Below are positions 1 to 7,716 of a stretch of DNA of 21,704 nt, piece after piece. Below the pieces are notes generated by a model, which did no database searches, was not told the origin of the DNA, and worked only from the letters and a program-made list of their open reading frames with translations. The DNA is taken from the NCBI GenBank assembly GCA_964403185.1, contig CAYOFK010000028.1, positions 1 through 21,704 on the forward strand, given 5' to 3'. The position numbers and the translations under genes were made by a program. Positions within the stretch are counted from its first letter, which is position 1. Each line of letters starts with the position of its first letter. Origin of the DNA: CAYOFK01 sp964403185 (GTDB lineage: Bacteria; Bacteroidota; Bacteroidia; Bacteroidales; VadinHA17).

Positions 1-20
1 CTGAAGAAAATACGAAAGAC

Positions 21-638
21 ATGCAGGGATTAATAGGAAAAAAGGTTGGAATGACCTCCGTATTTGACGCAGAGGGTAAAAACATTGCATGCACAGTCAT
101 TGAAGCTGGCCCTTGTGTTGTAACCCAGATTAAAACCAGGGAAACGGATGGCTATGAGGCCGTTCAGCTTGGATTTGATGAAAAGAAGGACAAAAGAACC
201 TCCAAAGCGATGGCCGGACACTTCAGGAAAGCCAGAATAACTTCCAAAAAGAAGTTGGTTGAGTTTACAGGCTTTGATGATGCTGTGAAGCTTGGTGATG
301 TTTTAACCGTGGACTTGTTCAACGATGATACCTGGCTGGATGTCCGGGGTGTCAGTAAGGGAAAAGGATTTCAGGGTGTTGTGAAACGTCACGGCTTTCA
401 TGGTGTGGGTGATAAAACACACGGACAACATAACAGGATGAGAGCTCCCGGTTCTTTGGGCGCATCCTCATCCCCGTCGAGAGTATTTAAAGGCATGCGC
501 ATGCCCGGACAAACCGGTGGCAATCAGGTCATGTCTATCAGCCTCAGGGTTATGAAAATTGTCCCTGATGAAAATATGTTAATAGTGAGCGGATCCGTGC
601 CTGGTCCAAATGGTTCATATGTAATTATTACAAAATAA
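21..638 (+). CDS. rplC: 50S ribosomal protein L3
   Basis: This 205-residue protein matches L3, an early-assembling large-subunit protein that binds 23S rRNA near the 3' end and sends a loop towards the peptidyl-transferase centre. The start MQGLIGKKVGMT is the usual L3 N-terminus. The conserved stretch GVSKGKGFQGVVKRHGF lies at residues 110-126, and the tip of the internal extension (GQTGGNQV, residues 163-170) holds the position of the glutamine methylated in E. coli L3. Length is close to the E. coli protein (209). No Shine-Dalgarno sequence precedes the ATG. Its stop codon overlaps the rplD start by one base (TAATG), which suggests translational coupling. It is the first complete gene of the run; rpsJ is expected just outside the window. 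Confidence 0.98.
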   Translation: MQGLIGKKVGMTSVFDAEGKNIACTVIEAGPCVVTQIKTRETDGYEAVQLGFDEKKDKRTSKAMAGHFRKARITSKKKLVEFTGFDDAVKLGDVLTVDLFNDDTWLDVRGVSKGKGFQGVVKRHGFHGVGDKTHGQHNRMRAPGSLGASSSPSRVFKGMRMPGQTGGNQVMSISLRVMKIVPDENMLIVSGSVPGPNGSYVIITK

Positions 639-1267
639 TGAAATTAGCTGTTTTAAATATCGAAGGTAAAGATACCGGTAAGAAAGCCGATCTCAGGGAT
701 TCCATCTTTGGAATCGAACCTAATGATCATGCCATATACCTGGATGTTAAGTACCACATGGCAAACAAAAGACAGGGGACACACAAAACCAAGGAAAGAG
801 GCGAAATCACGGCCAGTACCCGCAAGATCAAGAAACAAAAGGGGACAGGAACAGCCCGCGCCGGCGCCATTTCCAATCCAATTTTCCGCGGTGGAGGCCG
901 TACGTTCGGACCCAGACCAAGAACCTATAATAGCAAGCTGAATAAAAAAGTAAAAAAACTGGCCAGGAAATCAGCCCTGACCTATAAGGCTGTTAATAAG
1001 GGAATCATCGTTGTTGAAGACTTCGTTTTTGAAACTCCAAAAACCAGCGAATTTTCTAAAATCACGGGGAATTTGAAAGTAGATGATAAAAAATCACTTT
1101 TCGTTATTAATGCAGAAAATAAAAATATATATTTGTCATCGCGAAATTTGCCGGGAACTAAGGTTGTAAGTGTCTCAGAATTAACTACATATGATATAGT
1201 TGATGCCGGGTCTTTGATCCTTTCTGAAAGCTCAATAAAGGTTTTGGGTGAGATTTTAGATAAATAA
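638..1267 (+). CDS. rplD: 50S ribosomal protein L4
   Basis: This 209-residue protein is L4 (uL4), which binds 23S rRNA domain I and helps line the peptide exit tunnel. The tunnel-facing extended loop is visible at about residues 45-100 as a basic, glycine-rich stretch with KKQKGTGTARAG and FRGGGRTFGPRPR, both hallmarks of the family. In gamma-proteobacteria L4 also represses its own S10 operon; the leader that would be needed is outside this window, so nothing can be said about that here. The ATG shares its A with the rplC stop codon, so translation is probably coupled to L3. Confidence 0.98.
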   Translation: MKLAVLNIEGKDTGKKADLRDSIFGIEPNDHAIYLDVKYHMANKRQGTHKTKERGEITASTRKIKKQKGTGTARAGAISNPIFRGGGRTFGPRPRTYNSKLNKKVKKLARKSALTYKAVNKGIIVVEDFVFETPKTSEFSKITGNLKVDDKKSLFVINAENKNIYLSSRNLPGTKVVSVSELTTYDIVDAGSLILSESSIKVLGEILDK

Positions 1268-1281
1268 GAAACAAAAATAGC

Positions 1282-1572
1282 ATGGAAATTTTGCTGAAAC
1301 CGATAGTATCTGAAAAAATGACAGCCCAGGCAGAAGACCTGAACCGGTATGGATTTATTGTGGCCAAAAAAGCCAATAAAATGCAGATAAAAAAGGCTGT
1401 TGAAGAGATGTATGATGTTACCGTAGAAGCGGTAAATACTATGCGTTATGGCGGTAAGACCAAAACCAGATATACCAAAAGTGGCGTTCAGGCTGGAAAA
1501 ACCAGCTCATATAAAAAGGCCCTGGTAACCCTGGCTGAAGGAGAAACGATTGATTTCTACAGCAATATTTAG
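1282..1572 (+). CDS. rplW: 50S ribosomal protein L23
   Basis: This 96-residue protein is L23 (uL23), located at the rim of the peptide exit tunnel, where it docks trigger factor and SRP. The N-terminus MEILLKPIVSEKMT fits the family's 'P-hhTEK' start, and AKKANKMQIKKAVEEMYDV is the conserved helix near residues 29-47. Length is typical (about 95-100). It follows rplD by 14 bases and precedes rplB by 12, inside the S10 cluster. There is no Shine-Dalgarno sequence before the ATG. Confidence 0.97.
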   Translation: MEILLKPIVSEKMTAQAEDLNRYGFIVAKKANKMQIKKAVEEMYDVTVEAVNTMRYGGKTKTRYTKSGVQAGKTSSYKKALVTLAEGETIDFYSNI

Positions 1573-1584
1573 AGATAGCAGATC

Positions 1585-2412
1585 ATGGCATTAAGAAAAT
1601 TTAAACCCGTAACACCCGGACAAAGACAAAAAGTGGCAGGAACTTTTGAGGACATCACCACCGCTGTTCCTGAAAAATCTTTGCTCCAACCAATGAAACG
1701 GTCGGGAGGCCGGAACAATAGTGGTAAAATGACCATGCGTTATTTGGGAGGTGGCCATAAAAAACGCTACCGGATTATAGATTTTAAAAGGGACAAAGAC
1801 GGAATGCCTGCAACTGTTAAAAGCATTGAATACGATCCAAACAGGACCGCCAGAATTGCATTGCTGGTGTATGAAGATGGTGAGAAAAGATACATCCTGG
1901 CCCCGAATGGATTAAAAACCGGTCAGAAATTAGAGTCGGGCAAAGGAGCCTCACCCGAAGTCGGCAATGCCCTGTACCTGTCTGACATTCCTCTGGGATC
2001 GGTGATTCACAATATTGAACTGAAGCCCGGAAAGGGCGGTTCTCTTGCAAGAAGTGCGGGCTCTTATGCGCAGTTGACCAGCCGCGATGGAAGGTATGCC
2101 ATTATTAAATTACCCTCGGGGGAGTCAAGGATGGTACTGGTTACTTGCCGTGCTACCGTTGGATCCGTATCAAATTCTGACCACCAGCTGGAAGTATCAG
2201 GTAAGGCCGGAAGGTCAAGATGGCTTGGCCGGCGCCCGCGTGTCCGTGGCGTGGTAATGAACCCGGTTGATCACCCTATGGGTGGCGGTGAAGGCCGTGC
2301 CTCAGGAGGCCATCCAAGGTCTCGTAAAGGGCTGCCTGCAAAAGGATATAAAACCAGATCAAAAAAGAAGTACTCCAATAAGTATATTGTTGAAAAGAGG
2401 AAGAAAAAATAA
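1585..2412 (+). CDS. rplB: 50S ribosomal protein L2
   Basis: This 275-residue protein is L2 (uL2), needed for subunit association and close to the peptidyl-transferase centre. The N-terminal part contains GGGHKKRYRIIDFKRDK (residues 55-71). The C-terminal part contains MNPVDHPMGGGEGRASGGHP (residues 225-244), which carries the conserved histidine (H230) equivalent to the functionally important E. coli residue near 229-230. The second histidine of the E. coli 'DHPHGG' motif is methionine here, which to my knowledge is the usual Bacteroidota form. The tail ends in a run of basic residues. Length matches the family (273-276). Confidence 0.98.
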   Translation: MALRKFKPVTPGQRQKVAGTFEDITTAVPEKSLLQPMKRSGGRNNSGKMTMRYLGGGHKKRYRIIDFKRDKDGMPATVKSIEYDPNRTARIALLVYEDGEKRYILAPNGLKTGQKLESGKGASPEVGNALYLSDIPLGSVIHNIELKPGKGGSLARSAGSYAQLTSRDGRYAIIKLPSGESRMVLVTCRATVGSVSNSDHQLEVSGKAGRSRWLGRRPRVRGVVMNPVDHPMGGGEGRASGGHPRSRKGLPAKGYKTRSKKKYSNKYIVEKRKKK

Positions 2413-2431
2413 TAGAAAACATTAGGATATT

Positions 2432-2698
2432 ATGAGCAGATCACTTAAAAAAGGCCCCTTTATTGATTATAAGCTTGAGAAACGCGTTCTGGAAATGAAT
2501 GGGTCGGGGAAAAAATCTGTGATCAAAACCTGGTCCAGAAGATCGATGATCTCACCGGATTTTGTAGGACATACCATTGCCGTTCATAATGGAAATAAAT
2601 TCATCCCTGTGTATATCACCGAGAACATGGTTGGGCACAAACTTGGTGAATTTGCTCCAACCAGAATTTTCCGGGGCCATGGTGGCAAAGCCAGGTAA
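2432..2698 (+). CDS. rpsS: 30S ribosomal protein S19
   Basis: This 88-residue protein is S19 (uS19), which sits in the head of the small subunit next to S13 and contacts the A-site tRNA side of the intersubunit bridge. MSRSLKKGPFIDYKL is the characteristic N-terminus, and the C-terminal part keeps GHKLGEFAPTRIFRGHGG (residues 68-85). Length is near the usual 88-93. It lies in the standard position between rplB and rplV. Confidence 0.97.
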   Translation: MSRSLKKGPFIDYKLEKRVLEMNGSGKKSVIKTWSRRSMISPDFVGHTIAVHNGNKFIPVYITENMVGHKLGEFAPTRIFRGHGGKAR

Positions 2699-2730
2699 TT
2701 GAATTTGTGCTTGAATAAAATATTTGAAAA

Positions 2731-3150
2731 ATGGGTGCAAGAAAAAGAAACAGAGCGGAAAAAATCAAGGAAGCAAAAAAAGACAAATATTTTGCTGTGT
2801 TGAGAAATTGCCCGACCTCACCCCGGAAAATGCGATTGGTTGTAGATATGATCCGAGGCCAGGAAGTGAATAAGGCGCTTGATTTATTAAAATATAGTCC
2901 GAAAGAGGCATCACTCAGGGTTGAAAAACTATTGCTTTCTGCCATTTCAAACTGGCAGAGTAAGAATGAAGGCGTGCGCATTGAAGAAATCCGGCTTTTT
3001 GTTAAAGAAGCTTTTGTCAACCAGGGAAGAACCTTGAAAAGATTGCGTCCGGCACCTCAGGGAAGAGCGCACAGGATCAGGAAAAGATCAAACCATGTGA
3101 CCCTCGTACTGGGCAGAAATGTTAAGGAAGAAGTTACTACAGAAAGTTAA
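2731..3150 (+). CDS. rplV: 50S ribosomal protein L22
   Basis: This 139-residue protein is L22 (uL22), whose beta-hairpin lines the peptide exit tunnel and is a known site of macrolide-resistance changes. The core runs from about residue 20 (YFAVLRNCPTSPRKMRLVVD), and the conserved hairpin region RPAPQGRAHRIRKRSNHVT lies at residues 109-127. It is longer than E. coli L22 (110). The extra length is a basic N-terminal stretch rich in Lys, Arg and Glu (residues 1-20) and a short acidic C-terminal end. It is followed four bases later by rpsC. Confidence 0.97.
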   Translation: MGARKRNRAEKIKEAKKDKYFAVLRNCPTSPRKMRLVVDMIRGQEVNKALDLLKYSPKEASLRVEKLLLSAISNWQSKNEGVRIEEIRLFVKEAFVNQGRTLKRLRPAPQGRAHRIRKRSNHVTLVLGRNVKEEVTTES

Positions 3151-3154
3151 ATAT

Positions 3155-3853
3155 ATGGGACAAAAAGTAAATCCGATAGCGAATCGATTGGGAATCATCC
3201 GGGGATGGGATTCAAACTGGTTTGGCGGAAAGAACTACGCCGACAAGCTGGTGGAAGATGCCAGGATCAGAGATTATCTGGGTGCACGTCTGGCCAAAGC
3301 CAGTGTTTCAAAAATTATTATTGAACGAACACTCAAGCTGATCACGGTTACGGTGAACACAGCACGGCCGGGAATCATCATTGGTAAGGGTGGTCAGGAA
3401 GTGGATAAGCTGAAAGAGGAGCTCAAAAAACTTACAGGTAAAGAAGTTCAGATCAATATATACGAAATCAGGAGGCCTGAATTGGATGCCACCATCGTGG
3501 CCAATAATATCGCACGCCAGATTGAGGGTAAAATCTCTTACAGAAGGGCCATTAAAATGGCTATTGCCTCAACCATGAGGATGGGCTCTGAAGGTATCAA
3601 AGTGCAGGTGTCAGGCCGGTTGGGCGGTGCCGAAATGGCACGGTCTGAAATGTATAAAGAGGGGCGCATCCCCCTCCATACACTTAGAGCCGACATTGAT
3701 TTCTCCAAAGCTGAAGCCCTGACAAAAGTTGGATTGATAGGCCTGAAAGTATGGATCTGTAATGGTGAAGTGTATGGAAAACGTGACCTGTCACCTAATT
3801 TAGGTGCCAAGACCCCCCGGTCAAAAGGATTTAACCGTAGAAACCGGTCCTGA
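3155..3853 (+). CDS. rpsC: 30S ribosomal protein S3
   Basis: This 232-residue protein is S3 (uS3), which with S4 and S5 forms the mRNA entry channel and its helicase activity. I chose the ATG at 3155 because it gives the canonical MGQKVNPIANRLGI N-terminus. A longer in-frame start at 3119 would lie inside rplV and add 12 unconserved residues. The type II KH domain has its GXXG loop as GIIIGKGGQEVDKL at residues 73-86. The C-terminal domain contains VQVSGRLGGAEMAR, also conserved. It begins four bases after the rplV stop. Confidence 0.97.
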   Translation: MGQKVNPIANRLGIIRGWDSNWFGGKNYADKLVEDARIRDYLGARLAKASVSKIIIERTLKLITVTVNTARPGIIIGKGGQEVDKLKEELKKLTGKEVQINIYEIRRPELDATIVANNIARQIEGKISYRRAIKMAIASTMRMGSEGIKVQVSGRLGGAEMARSEMYKEGRIPLHTLRADIDFSKAEALTKVGLIGLKVWICNGEVYGKRDLSPNLGAKTPRSKGFNRRNRS

Positions 3854-3887
3854 TATTAGGAGTTAATATATATTATACCTGTTGGAG

Positions 3888-4307
3888 ATGTTACAACCGA
3901 AAAAAACAAAATACAGAAGGCGTCAGAAAGGAAGGATGAAAGGCAATGCGCAGCGTGGAACCCAGCTTGCATTTGGTTCTTTCGGAATTAAAGCCCTGGA
4001 AGAATCATGGATCACCGGCAGGCAAATTGAAGCAGCACGTCAGGCAATCACCCGCCATATGAAACGGGAGGGCCAGATATGGATCCGCATTTTTCCCGAT
4101 AAACCAATTACAAAAAAACCTGCCGAAGTGCGTATGGGTAAAGGAAAAGGATCTCCTGAAGGATTTGTTGCCCCAGTTACTCCCGGTCGCATCCTTATTG
4201 AAGCTGAGGGTGTGCCATTTCACGTGGCAAAAGAAGCCCTGCGCCTTGGAGCTCAAAAATTTCCCGTGACAACCAGGTTTGTAGTACGGCGCGATTATGT
4301 TATATAG
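3888..4307 (+). CDS. rplP: 50S ribosomal protein L16
   Basis: This 139-residue protein is L16 (uL16), which binds 5S and 23S rRNA elements and helps position A-site tRNA. The start MLQPKKTKYRRRQKGRMKG is the canonical N-terminus, so I use the ATG at 3888 instead of the in-frame TTG at 3882, which adds only two residues. The conserved arginine-rich stretch and WIRIFPDKPITKKPAEVRMG (residues 66-85) are present. Length is slightly above E. coli (136). The TTGGAG just before the ATG is too close to work as a Shine-Dalgarno site for it. Confidence 0.97.
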   Translation: MLQPKKTKYRRRQKGRMKGNAQRGTQLAFGSFGIKALEESWITGRQIEAARQAITRHMKREGQIWIRIFPDKPITKKPAEVRMGKGKGSPEGFVAPVTPGRILIEAEGVPFHVAKEALRLGAQKFPVTTRFVVRRDYVI

Positions 4308-4323
4308 TGAATATTGATGCATT

Positions 4324-4530
4324 ATGAAAAGCAGCGAATTAAAAGAGTTAACACTCCAGGAACTTAAAGAACGGATCGATAATGAACGCACGTTTCTGAC
4401 AAAGATGAAATTGAACCATGCGATCTCTCCCCTGGATAATCCTCTGAAAATTACAGAGGTGCGAAGAAATGTGGCAAAATTGAAAACGGAGTTAAGGAAC
4501 CGGCAACTAATTGAGAATAAGGATCAATAA
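4324..4530 (+). CDS. rpmC: 50S ribosomal protein L29
   Basis: This 68-residue protein is L29 (uL29), a two-helix hairpin at the exit-tunnel rim close to L23 and the SRP docking site. MKSSELKELTLQELKERI and the later VRRNVAKLKTELRNRQL match the family's two helices; the arginine-rich 'RRxIARxxT' box is present in modified form. It follows rplP by 16 bases and is separated from rpsQ by two, the normal order of the cluster. Confidence 0.95.
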   Translation: MKSSELKELTLQELKERIDNERTFLTKMKLNHAISPLDNPLKITEVRRNVAKLKTELRNRQLIENKDQ

Positions 4531-4532
4531 CA

Positions 4533-4790
4533 ATGGAAAAAAGAAATATTAGAAAAGAACGTATTGGTGTTGTCATCAGCAATAAAATGGAAAAATCCAT
4601 TGTTGTGGCTGTAAAAAGAAAGGTAAAACATCCTATTTATGGAAAATTTGTCAACAAAACAACCAGGTTTATAGCTCACGATGCAGAAAATTCATGCACT
4701 ATTGGCGATACAGTAAAGATCATGGAAACCAGGCCACTGAGTAAATCAAAAAGCTGGAGATTAATAGAAATAATTGAACGAGTTAAGTAA
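4533..4790 (+). CDS. rpsQ: 30S ribosomal protein S17
   Basis: This 85-residue protein is S17 (uS17), a primary 16S rRNA binder of the OB-fold type that helps assemble the body of the small subunit. RKERIGVVISNKMEKSIVV (residues 6-24) is the conserved first part, and the final GDTVKIMETRPLSKSKSWRL is the signature towards the C-terminus. Length is typical (83-90). It is packed between rpmC and rplN with two bases on each side, consistent with tight cotranslation. Confidence 0.97.
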   Translation: MEKRNIRKERIGVVISNKMEKSIVVAVKRKVKHPIYGKFVNKTTRFIAHDAENSCTIGDTVKIMETRPLSKSKSWRLIEIIERVK

Positions 4791-4792
4791 TC

Positions 4793-5158
4793 ATGATACA
4801 ACAAGAAAGCAGACTGGCAGTGGCGGATAACAGTGGCGCCAAAGAGGTTCTTTGCATCCGTGTGCTGGGTGGTACAGGAAAAAGATATGCCACCATTGGG
4901 GATAAAATCGTCATTACAGTTAAATCTGCATTGCCCGGAAGTGAAGCTAAGAAAGGAATGGTTAGCCGTGCCGTGGTGGTCAGGACCAGAAAAGAGATTC
5001 GCAGACAAGACGGCAGCTACATCCGTTTTGATGAGAATGCCGTTGTACTGCTGAATAATATTGATGAAATCAGGGGAACCCGTATTTTCGGTCCGGTGGC
5101 CAGGGAACTGAGAGAACATTATATGAAAATCATTTCTTTAGCACCTGAGGTACTTTAG
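4793..5158 (+). CDS. rplN: 50S ribosomal protein L14
   Basis: This 121-residue protein is L14 (uL14), a beta-barrel protein on the subunit interface that forms an intersubunit bridge and is also the docking site of the silencing factor RsfS. MIQQESRLAVADNSGAKEVL is the standard start, and AVVVRTRKEIRRQDGSYIRF (residues 61-80) plus the C-terminal GPVARELREHYMKIISLAPEVL region are conserved. Length is standard (122 in E. coli). Confidence 0.98.
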   Translation: MIQQESRLAVADNSGAKEVLCIRVLGGTGKRYATIGDKIVITVKSALPGSEAKKGMVSRAVVVRTRKEIRRQDGSYIRFDENAVVLLNNIDEIRGTRIFGPVARELREHYMKIISLAPEVL

Positions 5159-5175
5159 ATCAATCCGACAGAAAA

Positions 5176-5502
5176 ATGAGTACAATTAAAAAATTACATA
5201 TTAAAAAAGGAGATACAGTGTATGTTATTTCCGGTGAATATAAGGGGCAGCAGGGCCGTGTCCTTGAAGTCATCCGCAAAGCCAGCAGGGCCATTGTGGA
5301 AGGTGTGAATCTGGTTTCTAAGCACACCAAACCCAATTCACAAAATCCTCAGGGCGGCATCATTAAAAAAGAAGCCCCCATTCACATATCAAACCTTCTG
5401 CTTGTGGATCCCTCATCAGGAGACCCGACAAGAATAGGCAGAAGGCTGGAAGATGGTACCCTGGTACGCTATGCCAGAAAATCAGGAGAGGAGATTAAGT
5501 AA
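5176..5502 (+). CDS. rplX: 50S ribosomal protein L24
   Basis: This 108-residue protein is L24 (uL24), an assembly initiator that binds the 5' end of 23S rRNA. A KOW motif is visible at about residues 9-34 (KKGDTVYVISGEYKGQQGRV), and NPQGGIIKKEAPIHISNL is the conserved central stretch. Length is typical (about 104). Its stop codon overlaps the start of rplE (TAATG), so L5 translation is probably coupled to it. Confidence 0.97.
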   Translation: MSTIKKLHIKKGDTVYVISGEYKGQQGRVLEVIRKASRAIVEGVNLVSKHTKPNSQNPQGGIIKKEAPIHISNLLLVDPSSGDPTRIGRRLEDGTLVRYARKSGEEIK

Positions 5503-6059
5503 TGAACCAAATGCCAACTCTGGAAAAGAAGTATAAAGAGGATATCATTCCTGCTTTAAAAGAGCAGTTTAACTATACCTCAGTCATGCAGGTGCCCCGG
5601 TTGCAAAAAATCGTCATCAACCAGGGTGTTGGATCTGCAGTTGCTGATAAAAAAATGATTGATAACAGCCTCGCGGAGATCACAGCTATTTCCGGGCAGA
5701 AAGCCATGGTTCGGCTTGCTATAAAAGACATCTCCAATTTTAAACTGCGTAAGAAAATGCCTGTAGGTGTTAAGGTGACCCTCAGGCGGCAAAAAATGTA
5801 TGAATTCCTTGAAAGGCTGATAGTTGTGGCACTTCCAAGGATACGTGACTTTAAGGGTGTGGGCAATAAACTCGATGGCAGGGGAAATTATACCCTGGGC
5901 ATCACCGAGCAGATCATATTTCCCGAAATAGATATTGACAAAATCAATAAGATCATGGGACTTGAAATTACATTGGTGACATCTGCGAAAACAGATGAGG
6001 AAGGCTATGCCCTTTTAAAAGAATTTGGAGTACCTATTAAAAATTTAAAAAATAATTGA
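5502..6059 (+). CDS. rplE: 50S ribosomal protein L5
   Basis: This 185-residue protein is L5 (uL5), which binds 5S rRNA and contacts the P-site tRNA and S13. The N-terminal part has LEKKYKEDIIPALKEQFNY, and QGVGSAVADKK and GNYTLGITEQIIFPEIDID (residues about 128-146) are signature stretches. Two starts are possible: ATG at 5502, which overlaps the rplX stop, and ATG at 5511, three codons later. I prefer 5502 because of the overlap and a purine-rich AGGAGAGGAG about ten bases upstream. Length is just above E. coli (179). Confidence 0.96.
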   Translation: MNQMPTLEKKYKEDIIPALKEQFNYTSVMQVPRLQKIVINQGVGSAVADKKMIDNSLAEITAISGQKAMVRLAIKDISNFKLRKKMPVGVKVTLRRQKMYEFLERLIVVALPRIRDFKGVGNKLDGRGNYTLGITEQIIFPEIDIDKINKIMGLEITLVTSAKTDEEGYALLKEFGVPIKNLKNN

Positions 6060-6060
6060 C

Positions 6061-6330
6061 ATGGCTAAAGAATCGATGAAAGCCCGTGAAATAAAGCGTC
6101 AGCGCCTGGTCGAAAAATATGCGAAAAAGAGAGAAAAACTGAAAGCAGAAGGCGACTATATAGGATTAAGCCGTTTGCCCAGAAATTCAAATCCAATCCG
6201 CCTGCATAACAGATGCAAAATTACAGGACGTCCAAAAGGGTATATGAGACAGTTTGGAATCAGCCGTATTACCTTTCGCGAAATGGCCTCTGCCGGACTC
6301 ATTCCCGGAGTTAAAAAAGCAAGCTGGTAA
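6061..6330 (+). CDS. rpsN: 30S ribosomal protein S14 (zinc-free type)
   Basis: This 89-residue protein is S14 (uS14) in the head of the small subunit. It is the long form without a zinc ribbon: the region NRCKITGRPKGYMRQFGISR (residues 50-69) has a single cysteine, unlike the short CxxC-CxxC version of many other bacteria. The C-terminus GLIPGVKKASW is typical. It begins one base after the rplE stop, in its standard place. Confidence 0.97.
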   Translation: MAKESMKAREIKRQRLVEKYAKKREKLKAEGDYIGLSRLPRNSNPIRLHNRCKITGRPKGYMRQFGISRITFREMASAGLIPGVKKASW

Positions 6331-6365
6331 AAGAGACTTAAAAGCTTGAATAAAGATAAAAGAAA

Positions 6366-6761
6366 ATGACAGATATTATAGCAGATTATCTAACACGGAT
6401 CAGGAACGCCATTAAAGCCGGTCATAAAGTGGTGAATATCCCCTCATCAAACCTGAAAAAGGAAATTACAAAAATCCTTCATGAAAAAGGTTATATCCTC
6501 AATTACAGGTTCGATGATGAAGGACCGCAAGGAAATATAAAGATTGCCTTAAAGTACCACCCTAAAACCCGGACACCGGCTATAAAAGTCCTGGAACGTG
6601 CAAGCCGCCCAGGCCTCAGGAAATATTCCAATGTGAATGATATTCCCAGGGTTCTCAACGGACTGGGTGTCGCCATCCTTTCAACATCAAAAGGTGTCAT
6701 CACCGATAAGGAGGCCAAAAAACTGAACGTCGGGGGTGAAGTACTGTGTTATGTATATTAA
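6366..6761 (+). CDS. rpsH: 30S ribosomal protein S8
   Basis: This 131-residue protein is S8 (uS8), a primary binder of the central domain of 16S rRNA. MTDIIADYLTRIRNAIKAGH is the conserved start and LSTSKGVITDKEAKKLNVGG (residues 104-123) is the C-terminal signature, ending GEVLCYVY. Length equals the family norm (130-132). In E. coli S8 represses the spc operon by binding its mRNA at the L5 region; I see no clear copy of that site here. It follows rpsN by 35 bases. Confidence 0.97.
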   Translation: MTDIIADYLTRIRNAIKAGHKVVNIPSSNLKKEITKILHEKGYILNYRFDDEGPQGNIKIALKYHPKTRTPAIKVLERASRPGLRKYSNVNDIPRVLNGLGVAILSTSKGVITDKEAKKLNVGGEVLCYVY

Positions 6762-6763
6762 TT

Positions 6764-6769
6764 GGAGGA
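6764..6769 (+). promoter_or_regulatory. Shine-Dalgarno sequence of rplF
   Basis: GGAGGA lies eight bases before the rplF ATG. It fixes the start at 6777 and stands out because almost all other starts in the window have only A/T-rich upstream sequence, as is normal in Bacteroidota. Confidence 0.75.
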
Positions 6770-6776
6770 AAGAACT

Positions 6777-7331
6777 ATGTCACGTATAGGGTCCGCACCC
6801 ATTGATTTACCTGAAGGCGTTACAGTGGAGATATCGAATGATAACCAGGTGACGGTAAAAGGTCCCAAAGGCGAACTTAAACAGATCGTAGATCCTGTCA
6901 TTAAAGTCCGGCAGGAAGGAAACCAGATCGTCTTCGAAAGGGCAACCGAACAGAAAGTGCATAAATCAATGCATGGTCTGTACCGGTCACTGGTTAATAA
7001 TATGGTCGTGGGCGTTTGGAAAGCTTACGAAATTAAACTTGAATTTGTCGGTGTGGGATATCGCGCTGAAGCAAAAGGCCAGATGCTTGAAATGAGCCTG
7101 GGGTATTCACACGACATTGTAATGGAACTGCCTGCCGAAGTGAAAGTGGAAGCTGTGACTGAAAGAAGAAGCAACCCGGTTGTTACTCTTGTAAGTATTG
7201 ATAAACAACTGATCGGTAACGTGGCTTCAAAGATCCGGTCGCTCAGGAAACCCGAACCTTATAAAGGCAAAGGAATCAGATTTGTTGGCGAACAAATACG
7301 CAGAAAAGCTGGTAAAACAGCCAGTGTATAA
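6777..7331 (+). CDS. rplF: 50S ribosomal protein L6
   Basis: This 184-residue protein is L6 (uL6), located near the factor-binding site of the large subunit. I place the start at the ATG at 6777 because it yields the standard MSRIGSAPIDLPEGV N-terminus and because a good Shine-Dalgarno sequence (GGAGG, 6764-6768) sits eight bases upstream. A TTG at 6762 would start inside that site. The C-terminal part holds GVGYRAEAKGQMLEMSLGYS and ends with PEPYKGKGIRFVGEQIRRKAGK (about residues 160-181), the L6 signature. This is the only strong Shine-Dalgarno sequence I found in the whole run. Confidence 0.97.
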   Translation: MSRIGSAPIDLPEGVTVEISNDNQVTVKGPKGELKQIVDPVIKVRQEGNQIVFERATEQKVHKSMHGLYRSLVNNMVVGVWKAYEIKLEFVGVGYRAEAKGQMLEMSLGYSHDIVMELPAEVKVEAVTERRSNPVVTLVSIDKQLIGNVASKIRSLRKPEPYKGKGIRFVGEQIRRKAGKTASV

Positions 7332-7350
7332 TTGATTATAGGATAATAAA

Positions 7351-7710
7351 ATGGCTTTGACAAAACCAGAACGGAGATTAAGGATCCGTAGAAGAATCAG
7401 GAAAAATCTTTCAGGGACCGCAGAGGTCCCCCGGATGTCGATTTTTAGAAGTAATAAACAAATATACGTTCAGATCATTGATGATCTGTCCGGAAAAACT
7501 CTGTTGTCAGTGTCTTCATTGCAGAAAAGTATTCTGGAAAAAAAGAATATTAATAAATCTGAACAGGCAAAATTGGTTGGAAAACTGGCTGCAGATGAAG
7601 CCGGGAAAAAAGGCATCACTAACGTTGTTTTCGACCGTGGCGGATATTTATACCACGGCAGGGTAAAAGCATTGGCCGAAGCAGCCCGTGAAAGCGGCTT
7701 AAAATTCTAA
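7351..7710 (+). CDS. rplR: 50S ribosomal protein L18
   Basis: This 119-residue protein is L18 (uL18), which with L5 and L25-type proteins binds 5S rRNA in the central protuberance. The N-terminal basic stretch KPERRLRIRRRIRKNLSG and the following PRMSIFRSNKQIYVQIIDD are conserved. The end VVFDRGGYLYHGRVKALAEAARE (about residues 92-114) is the family signature. Length matches the family (117-120). Confidence 0.97.
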   Translation: MALTKPERRLRIRRRIRKNLSGTAEVPRMSIFRSNKQIYVQIIDDLSGKTLLSVSSLQKSILEKKNINKSEQAKLVGKLAADEAGKKGITNVVFDRGGYLYHGRVKALAEAARESGLKF

Positions 7711-7716
7711 GTTGTT

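Noticed and set aside
1..20. Possible end of rpsJ at the left edge
   Set aside because: Twenty bases are too few to identify a C-terminus.
3119..3154. An upstream in-frame ATG for rpsC overlapping rplV
   Set aside because: The extra 12 residues are not part of S3, and the ATG at 3155 gives the conserved MGQKVNP start.
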